In this document: positions 14,344 to 19,794 of the stretch, piece by piece
How positions within the stretch are numbered: the first letter of the stretch is position 1
How the letters are laid out: the number at the start of each line of letters is the position of its first letter
Assembly: GCA_002402575.1 (NCBI GenBank)
Contig: DHGD01000061.1
Span: forward strand, 1-19,794
Source: Syntrophomonas sp. UBA4807
Lineage (GTDB): Bacteria; Bacillota; Syntrophomonadia; Syntrophomonadales; Syntrophomonadaceae
Length of the DNA: 19,794 bases
Direction: 5' to 3'
The notes under the pieces: generated by a model
Told to the model about the DNA's origin: nothing
The model's database searches: none
What the model saw: the letters and a program-made list of their open reading frames with translations, nothing else
Position numbers and translations under genes: made by a program

Positions 14344-14366
14344 CCTGCCCGGCTCTGCCGGGCGGG
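14344..14366 (+). repeat. GC-rich hairpin between thiolase and acyl-CoA dehydrogenase genes
   Basis: Bases 14344-14353 pair with 14357-14366 (10 bp including one G-U, loop TCT). No T-tract follows, so it is not a typical terminator. It may stabilise the upstream mRNA or mark processing, setting unequal expression of the genes on each side. Confidence 0.5.
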
Positions 14367-14432
14367 TGACATATGCGATTTGGTTTCGGCCAAGAATAAT
14401 GTCTCACCAGCAAATAGAAGGAGGGAATTGTA

Positions 14433-16265
14433 TTGCCACATAATCAATTTCTTATGAACATGCGCGACATTAAGTTTGTCATCAAAGAATGGCTGCCCAT
14501 GGATAAGCTTTTATCACTGCCCGCTTACAATGAATACTATGGGATTGACGACATCGACAGCTTCCTGGATGTAAACTTCAAGGTGTGCCGCGATGTTATG
14601 TGTCCGGCCAACAAAGAAGCTGATGAAATCGGCGCTACTTTTGTGGGCGGCAATGAGCATGCCGTAGTAACCCCCGACGTATTCAAGACCGTTTATAAAA
14701 CAGTTATGGAAGCTGAATTGGGACCCCAGTTCGGATTCCGCGGCGATGGCAAAATACCTCTGTCCTGGTATGCTCCCATTCTGGAGATGCAGTCCGCTGC
14801 CTCCGCCGCCATCGTTATGTTCTGGTGTCTGACCCAGGGCGCAACCACTGTGCTGCAGGACTATGGCACCCAGAGACAGAAAGATATGTTCCTGCCCAAA
14901 ATGTTCACCGGCGAGTGGGGCGGCACTATGGGCCTGACCGAACCAGGCGCGGGTTCTGAAGTCGGCGCTGTGCAGAGCAAAGCATGGCCCACCGATACTC
15001 CCGGGCTGTACAAACTGAAAGGCCAGAAATGCTTCATCACCTCCGGCGACCATGACCTGGCTGAAAACATCATTCACCTGATGCTGGCCAAGACCCCCGG
15101 GGCAAAAGAAGGCACCGCCGGCATCTCCCTGTTCATCGTACCTAAATTCTGGGTCAACGAAGATGGCTCCATGGGTGCCTGGAACGATGTGACTTCGGTT
15201 GGTATCGAACATAAGATGGGCATTCACGGTTCTTCCACCTTAACCTTGGCCATGGGCGAAAACGACAACTGCTATGGCTGGATGGTAGGAGAAAAAGAAG
15301 TGGTTGACGGCCGTGGCGTAGGTATGTCGCAGATGTTTGCCTACATGAACGAGGAACGCCTCAACACCGGTCTGTTCACCTTAGGCTGCATCACTTCCGC
15401 ATATTATGCAGCTCTGGAGTACACCAAAGTGCGCGTACAGAGCAAACATTCCACCAATCCCAAAGGCCCCAGCGTACGCATCATCGAGCACGAAGACGTA
15501 CGCCGCATGCTAATGTATCAGAAATCCTGCATGGAAGCCATCCGTGCTCTGATTTACACCTCCTATTTGTTCCGCGACCTAGAAGTCGACGCCGCCACCC
15601 CGGAAGAAAGAGAATACTATGGCAATATGTTCGCCATCAACAACCCGCTGTGCAAAGCTTACTCCTCTGACATGGCCAGAATCCTGACAGGTGAAGCCAT
15701 TCAATGCCATGGCGGCTACGGCTTCATGGAAGAGTATGCCGGCGCTCAGCTGTATCGTGACTGTGTTATCCATGGCATCTGGGAAGGCACCAACTTCATC
15801 CAGGCCCAGGACTACACTGGTCGCAAATTCACCATGAATGGCGGCGAACCCTTCAAGAAGTGGGTACAAGAGATAGTCGACTTCGCAGCCAATGAGAAGA
15901 CCGATGAATTCGCCGATGAATTCGCTATGCTGGGCGAGGCGGTTGCCTCCTTCCAGAACATCGTGGATATGAATGCCGCCTGGACCGCAGGCGACAAGCA
16001 GATGAAGCAGCTCTTCGCCACCCGCACTATGCATTCCGGCGCCAGAGTATACTGCGGCAAGCTGTTGCTGTCCCAGGCCTTGTTAGCTGCCAAGAAACTG
16101 GCCGAACTAGGCGAAGACCATTTTGATGCCAACTTCTACAAGGGCAAAATCGCCAGCGCCAGATTCTATATTATGAACCATGTAACCGATGTGTTTGGAT
16201 TCGAAAAGGCCATGAAGGCCGGCGACCGGAGCGCTATCAACGTTCCCGAAGCAGCTCTCATGTAA
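14433..16265 (+). CDS. Acyl-CoA dehydrogenase, long (about 600-residue) form
   Basis: The product, 610 residues, is an FAD enzyme that introduces the alpha-beta double bond in acyl-CoA. The order is an N-terminal helical domain, the flavin segment MGLTEPGAGSEVGAV, the ITSGDHDL strand region, then the helical C-terminal domain with CHGGYGFMEEYAGAQLYRD. The catalytic base fits E451 in GIWEGTNFIQAQD, the position used by the long family (MMGP/DmdC-type and related FadE forms). An extra C-terminal domain of about 130 residues separates it from 380-residue butyryl-CoA dehydrogenases. TTG at 14433 is chosen because AAGGAGG ends 8 nt before it; ATG at 14454 is an alternative. It is the last gene of the operon, followed by a strong terminator. 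Chain-length preference is unknown; electrons probably go to an electron-transfer flavoprotein. Confidence 0.93.
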   Translation: MPHNQFLMNMRDIKFVIKEWLPMDKLLSLPAYNEYYGIDDIDSFLDVNFKVCRDVMCPANKEADEIGATFVGGNEHAVVTPDVFKTVYKTVMEAELGPQFGFRGDGKIPLSWYAPILEMQSAASAAIVMFWCLTQGATTVLQDYGTQRQKDMFLPKMFTGEWGGTMGLTEPGAGSEVGAVQSKAWPTDTPGLYKLKGQKCFITSGDHDLAENIIHLMLAKTPGAKEGTAGISLFIVPKFWVNEDGSMGAWNDVTSVGIEHKMGIHGSSTLTLAMGENDNCYGWMVGEKEVVDGRGVGMSQMFAYMNEERLNTGLFTLGCITSAYYAALEYTKVRVQSKHSTNPKGPSVRIIEHEDVRRMLMYQKSCMEAIRALIYTSYLFRDLEVDAATPEEREYYGNMFAINNPLCKAYSSDMARILTGEAIQCHGGYGFMEEYAGAQLYRDCVIHGIWEGTNFIQAQDYTGRKFTMNGGEPFKKWVQEIVDFAANEKTDEFADEFAMLGEAVASFQNIVDMNAAWTAGDKQMKQLFATRTMHSGARVYCGKLLLSQALLAAKKLAELGEDHFDANFYKGKIASARFYIMNHVTDVFGFEKAMKAGDRSAINVPEAALM

Positions 16266-16283
16266 TTCGATTTAACTCAGGCA

Positions 16284-16315
16284 AAAAAGGCGGAGCCATA
16301 TGCTCCGCCTTTTTA
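16284..16315 (+). terminator. Rho-independent terminator of the crt-thl-acd operon
   Basis: GGCGGAGC (16289-16296) and GCTCCGCC (16302-16309) form a perfect 8-bp GC-rich stem with a 5-base loop, preceded by A6 and followed by T5. The A-run can pair with the T-run. It begins 19 bp after the acyl-CoA dehydrogenase stop. Confidence 0.95.
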
Positions 16316-16317
16316 TT

Positions 16318-16358
16318 TGACACATGGGGACGCACATGGGGACGCTTCCCTTGTGTCA
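16318..16358. repeat. REP-like palindromic element with 12-bp tandem duplication
   Basis: Ends TGACACA (16318-16324) and TGTGTCA (16352-16358) are perfect inverted repeats, extended inward by GGGGA and TTCCC. Between them ACATGGGGACGC occurs twice in perfect tandem (16322-16333, 16334-16345). The GGGGACG plus TTGTGTCA wording resembles repeats that I associate with REP-associated tyrosine transposases in many anaerobic bacteria. No transposase gene is in the window. Confidence 0.6.
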
Positions 16359-16593
16359 TTTTTTAATTCATGGAAGAATTACTATATTAAAGGTACATCA
16401 GACATTTATAGATATATTAATACCGCTCTACATAATAATCCATAATCAGATGTTATATTACGGCTGATGCCGCTTTTGCATACTATACCCACCAATGCTC
16501 TTTGCCAACTCCCCGTTCGGCAGAAACATAGGGAATAAAAGCTCCACCACTGAGGAAGGATAGCAATTGTAACCGTATGCCGGAGGTGATAAC
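16359..16593. other. AT-rich intergenic region upstream of the glycosidase gene
   Basis: With the terminator and repeat before it, this makes 328 bases without a gene. It is AT-rich and presumably holds the promoter of the glycosidase-glycosyltransferase pair, but I see no sure -35/-10 pair, no sigma-54 element and no dyad of the TGTTGC type. A strong ribosome-binding site, GGAGGTGATAAC, precedes the GTG start. Confidence 0.4.
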
Positions 16594-17829
16594 GTGTCAG
16601 ATGACGCCACTTTTCTGCAGGGTATTAATTACTGGCCTATTCATAAAGCCATGTACTGGTGGAAAAATTTCGATCCCGTCGAGGTTGACCGGGATTTCAG
16701 ACTATTGCAGCAACATAGCTTCGGACTGGTGCGCTTGTTCCTGACCTGGGAAGACTTTCAGCCTCGTCCTGACCGGATTTCTGACACCGCCCTGCAGCAT
16801 TTAGCGTTGTCTTTGGACATAGCCGCAGCGCGGGGTTTAAAGGTAATGCCTACCTTCTTTTGCGGTCACATGAGCGGAGTTAACTGGATGCCGGCCTGGA
16901 TGTTGGCCGAGCATTCTGAACCTCAACCCTTTGACATTTATGCCGGTGGGGTAACTTATAAAGATCGGGGGTTAAGGGACTGCTACACCGATGGGGAAGT
17001 TATTTCGGCACAGGCTTGTCAGATAGCCGCAGTGTGCGATCACATCCATGGGCACGAGGCCCTTTTCGGTTATGATCTGGGCAATGAAAACTCCAATTTC
17101 GCTATTCCGCCTAACCGGGATGCAGCCTGCCGCTGGCTGGAAATAATGACTTCTACCATTCACCAGCATAGCCCTGGATATTCAGTTACCATCGGTATGC
17201 ACAGCGAAGACCTGGAACAGGATCGCCGTATGTGGCCCCAGGATGCTGGCTACTACTGCGACTATTTGAGCATGCATGGCTATCCTTCCTACCTGTCCTG
17301 GATTAGAGATCCTTTTGATGCCCATGCCTTAGCCTTCCTGGCAACCATCACCGAATGGCTGGGAGGCAAGCCAGTATTGTTAGAGGAATTTGGAGCACCC
17401 ACTTGCCGCAGCAACCGCGAGCGGGAAGAAGCTTCTGTTTTGAGCCTATACCCGCTCTTTAATGAAGAACAGGCTCGTGATTTTTATTGTCAATCAGTTG
17501 ACTTATTACAGCAAGAGCATTGCCTGGGTGCTATAGCCTGGTGTTTTGCTGATTATCACCCTCGTCTCTGGGATCGCCCCCCATTGGATCGCAGGATCCA
17601 TGAGCGCTACTTCGGACTGTTCAGATCGGATCACTCTGCAAAACCAGCTATCGAAGCTTTCCATGCACAAAGGCAATACATCCCTGCCCAGAGTCCTTTG
17701 GAAGTTCGTCATCCCTGGCTGAGGAATTGTGTCCGGGATGATTTTTACACCAATCCTATTGGCCATTTGTCTGCCATGTACGATCAATACCGGCTGCATA
17801 AAGGCTTAAAGCCGCAGCATTTTGTTTAA
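16594..17829 (+). CDS. Clan GH-A glycoside hydrolase (GH5-like), cytoplasmic
   Basis: The product, 411 residues, has a TIM-barrel glycosidase pattern. QGINYWP marks the first strand, VRLFLTWEDFQP the arginine strand, E165 in YDLGNENSN fits the acid/base after strand 4, and E265 in VLLEEFGAP fits the nucleophile at strand 7. Other typical barrel features are MHGYP after strand 6 and IAWCFADYHP at strand 8. No signal peptide is visible, so it probably acts inside the cell on a small glycoside or storage sugar rather than on a polymer outside. GTG start with GGAGGTGATAAC upstream. It is followed 54 bp later by a GT4 glycosyltransferase gene, which suggests the pair makes and breaks the same glycoside. 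The specific family and substrate remain open. Confidence 0.82.
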   Translation: MSDDATFLQGINYWPIHKAMYWWKNFDPVEVDRDFRLLQQHSFGLVRLFLTWEDFQPRPDRISDTALQHLALSLDIAAARGLKVMPTFFCGHMSGVNWMPAWMLAEHSEPQPFDIYAGGVTYKDRGLRDCYTDGEVISAQACQIAAVCDHIHGHEALFGYDLGNENSNFAIPPNRDAACRWLEIMTSTIHQHSPGYSVTIGMHSEDLEQDRRMWPQDAGYYCDYLSMHGYPSYLSWIRDPFDAHALAFLATITEWLGGKPVLLEEFGAPTCRSNREREEASVLSLYPLFNEEQARDFYCQSVDLLQQEHCLGAIAWCFADYHPRLWDRPPLDRRIHERYFGLFRSDHSAKPAIEAFHAQRQYIPAQSPLEVRHPWLRNCVRDDFYTNPIGHLSAMYDQYRLHKGLKPQHFV

Positions 17830-17883
17830 TAACTGCTTTTCTTAGGAACATTTGCTGCAGACAAAATTACACGGAGGTTGATT

Positions 17884-18945
17884 ATGAAGATAGCCATGCT
17901 GTCACCCATTGCTTGGAGAACTCCTCCCCGCCACTATGGCCCCTGGGAGCTGGTTGTCTCCAATCTGACCGAAGAACTGGTCAAAATGGGGCATGAGGTC
18001 ACTCTCTATGCCACCGGAGACTCTAAGACCACTGCCAGCCTGGAATATATCTGCCCCTATCCATATGAGGAAAACCCGGACATCGATCCTAAGGTTTGGG
18101 AGGCCATGCATATCGCGCACCTGTTCGAGAACGCGCATCGTTATGACATTATTCACAATAACTATGATTTCATCCCCCTGGTCTTCAGCCGGCTGGTCGA
18201 TACGCCGATGGTCACTACTATACACGGTTTTTCCTCGCCCAAGATAGTGCCCGTCTTTCGGGAGTACAACCGCGACAATTACTATGTTTCCATAAGCGAT
18301 TCTGACCGCCACAAGGACCTGAATTATGTGAGGACGGTATATCACGGTATTAATCTGGATGAATTTACATTCAACGATAAGCCCGATGATTATCTGGTTT
18401 TCCTGGGACGAATCCATCCTGACAAGGGGACCGAGCAGGCGGTTGAGATAGCCCTGCAATTAGGGATGAAACTGTTCATCGCCGGCATAATCCAGGACAA
18501 AGAATACTATAATGAACGTATCGCTCCGCATATAGACAATCGGCAGATCTTTTATATAGGCTCGGTAGGCCCTCCTAAACGGGATGAACTGTTGAGAAAC
18601 GCCTTTGCGGTGCTGCACCCCATATCATACAATGAGATGTTTGGACTGACGGTGGTTGAATCCATGGCCTGCGGCACTCCGGTAATCGCCTTTAATAAAG
18701 GATCGATGCCCGAGGTGATTAAACACGGGGTAAGCGGCTTCCTGGTGCAAAACGTTGCCGAAGCCTGCGCGATTATGCCTCAAGTAGCCTCGTTGCCGCG
18801 CCTGCAGTGCCGTCGATGGGTGGAAGCCCGTTTCTCCAGGGAGCGCATGGCCCGCGACTACCAATCCGTATACCAGGAAATTCTGGCCGGTAATACTGTG
18901 TCCTTTGAAAAGTCCACTTTGGAATCCCGAGCTTTGCTAAATTAA
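17884..18945 (+). CDS. GT4-family glycosyltransferase (GT-B fold)
   Basis: The product, 353 residues, starts with MKIAMLSPIAWRTPPRHYGPWE, a nucleotide-sugar-type N-terminal strand plus glycine loop. It continues with VTTIHGFSS and YVSISDSDR, typical of GT4 acceptor-side domains. The C-terminal donor domain shows YLVFLGRIHPDKG and the EX7E-type segment EMFGLTVVESMACGTPVIAF. ATG at 17884 is chosen because GGAGG lies 6 nt upstream; TTG at 17878 is too close to it. It probably transfers a hexose from a nucleotide sugar to a small acceptor or lipid in the cytoplasm. Pairing with the glycosidase points to a compatible solute or a reserve glycoside, which is inference only. Confidence 0.9.
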   Translation: MKIAMLSPIAWRTPPRHYGPWELVVSNLTEELVKMGHEVTLYATGDSKTTASLEYICPYPYEENPDIDPKVWEAMHIAHLFENAHRYDIIHNNYDFIPLVFSRLVDTPMVTTIHGFSSPKIVPVFREYNRDNYYVSISDSDRHKDLNYVRTVYHGINLDEFTFNDKPDDYLVFLGRIHPDKGTEQAVEIALQLGMKLFIAGIIQDKEYYNERIAPHIDNRQIFYIGSVGPPKRDELLRNAFAVLHPISYNEMFGLTVVESMACGTPVIAFNKGSMPEVIKHGVSGFLVQNVAEACAIMPQVASLPRLQCRRWVEARFSRERMARDYQSVYQEILAGNTVSFEKSTLESRALLN

Positions 18946-19066
18946 TCCGCTAAAAGCACATACGCGCACTGAGTTTTGGTTTAGCCTGGTGCCCAGGTAT
19001 GCCTCGGCACTATGCCTCACCCTTTTTCCTTGTTTTAAATACCTGCCTGGAGGTACAATAGGCTGT

Positions 19067-19794
19067 ATGGATCTTCAAGGAGGGGTGATCTCAACGAAAC
19101 TGCGAGCTTATGATATGTCACTCTTGCTGTTTTCCCTGGCCAGCCTGATGATGGGGATATACAGCGGCCTGTACGATCCCTCCTTTAACAATTACCTGGC
19201 GCAAGTCCATCATCTCGGTGAAGTGGCGCGAGGCGCTTTAGAGTTCCCCCGGGAATTGCCAGGCTTTCTGGTGGTGGTGGTTTTCACCATCCTGCTTTTT
19301 CTTAAGGACACCCGGCTAACCATGGTGGCGACCCTGTTGGTAGCGGTTTCATTGTGGGGGCAGGGCTTCATGGCCCCCAGCATGACCATGATGGTGTTGT
19401 GGATGCTGTTGTGGAGCACCGGGGCGCACCTGTTTATGGTAATGCGTTCCTCATTGGCCTTGCGCCTGGCGGAAAAAGAGCAGGCCGGCAAACTGCTGGG
19501 CCAAGTCGGAGGACTGGAAGCTGCCGGGGTCCTATTAGGCTCTTCGCTGGTCTATGTAGGCGTGAGCAAGTTGAATTTTTCTTTCGCGGTCATATTTGGA
19601 ATTGCCGGGAGCTGCGCTTTATTGGCCACGGTATGCATGTTCCTCATCAAGGGCGAACCCATCAAAAGGCCGCCACGCTACCTGTTGTTTAAGAAAAAAT
19701 ACAGCCTTTTTTACATATTAAATATTCTCTTTGGAGCCAGGAAACAGATTTTCCTGACCTTTGCCCCCTGGGTGCTGATACGCCTCTTCGGCCA
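19067..19794 (+). CDS. Major facilitator superfamily transporter, partial (C-terminus beyond window)
   Basis: The frame is open from 19067 to the window end, giving 242 residues without stop. It shows at least five hydrophobic segments: LLLFSLASLMMGIYSGLY, FLVVVVFTILLFL, MVATLLVAVSLWGQGFM, MMVLWMLLWSTGAHLFMVM and AVIFGIAGSCALLATVCMF. A basic cytoplasmic loop (LALRLAEKEQAGKLLGQVGGLEAAG) fits the MFS loop pattern. The start is uncertain. ATG at 19067 has GGAGG 13 nt upstream, whereas the strongest ribosome-binding site AAGGAGG (19077-19083) lies inside the frame and would serve a start near 19094-19102, where only ACG or CTG is available. The substrate is unknown. Confidence 0.75.
   Translation, partial: MDLQGGVISTKLRAYDMSLLLFSLASLMMGIYSGLYDPSFNNYLAQVHHLGEVARGALEFPRELPGFLVVVVFTILLFLKDTRLTMVATLLVAVSLWGQGFMAPSMTMMVLWMLLWSTGAHLFMVMRSSLALRLAEKEQAGKLLGQVGGLEAAGVLLGSSLVYVGVSKLNFSFAVIFGIAGSCALLATVCMFLIKGEPIKRPPRYLLFKKKYSLFYILNILFGARKQIFLTFAPWVLIRLFG

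Noticed and set aside
14514..15227. 237-codon minus-strand frame within the acyl-CoA dehydrogenase gene
   Set aside because: Antisense shadow of a clear enzyme gene; glycine- and histidine-rich with no family signature.
1..19794. CRISPR arrays, tRNA, rRNA, prophage or insertion sequence genes
   Set aside because: No regularly spaced repeats, no cloverleaf-like sequence and no transposase or integrase reading frame was seen.

Overview
The window looks like a contig from a syntrophic, fatty-acid-oxidising member of the Firmicutes/Clostridia, most like Syntrophomonadaceae. The reasons are two beta-oxidation gene clusters, two sigma-54 enhancer-binding activators, a small acid-soluble spore protein gene, and strong Shine-Dalgarno sites (AAGGAGG or GGAGGTGA types) usually about 8 nt before the start, often with GTG or TTG starts. 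The assignment rests on gene content read by eye, not on a database search.

Layout. Bases 1-810 (minus) hold a partial exonuclease VII large subunit gene, GC-rich and without a Shine-Dalgarno site, followed by a repeat-rich spacer. Bases 895-3157 (minus) encode 3-hydroxybutyryl-CoA dehydrogenase and, upstream of it, a thiolase. Base composition changes sharply inside the dehydrogenase gene near base 1400, so bases 1 to about 1400 may come from another genome (assembly chimera or recombination). Bases 3863-8453 (minus) hold two tandem paralogous activators with CBS-CBS-PAS-PAS-AAA+-HTH architecture. Bases 8517-9796 (minus) carry a spore-protein gene, a HAD hydrolase and a cysteine-less AhpD-like protein. 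Bases 9929-11107 (plus) encode an unrecognised coiled-coil-rich protein, convergent with a rhomboid protease gene (11104-11781, minus). Bases 12306-16265 (plus) form an operon of crotonase, acetyl-CoA acetyltransferase and a long acyl-CoA dehydrogenase, closed by a strong terminator and a REP-like element. Bases 16594-18945 (plus) hold a clan GH-A glycosidase and a GT4 glycosyltransferase, and an MFS transporter gene runs off the right edge.

The enzymes together cover acyl-CoA dehydrogenation, enoyl-CoA hydration, 3-hydroxyacyl-CoA oxidation and thiolysis, i.e. conversion of butyryl-CoA or longer acyl-CoA to acetyl-CoA.

The most interesting signal is regulatory. The dyad TGTTGC-N6-GCAACA, perfect or near perfect, occurs six times, three in each of the two intergenic regions downstream of the two activator genes. 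In both regions two copies lie exactly 20 bp apart at the end of the activator gene. A third sits inside a long perfect hairpin, and a sigma-54 type -24/-12 element follows about 90-100 bp further on. This suggests that the two activators, which have nearly identical DNA-reading helices, bind these dyads and drive the second activator gene and the thiolase/dehydrogenase operon from sigma-54 promoters. A weaker sigma-54 candidate precedes the crotonase operon.
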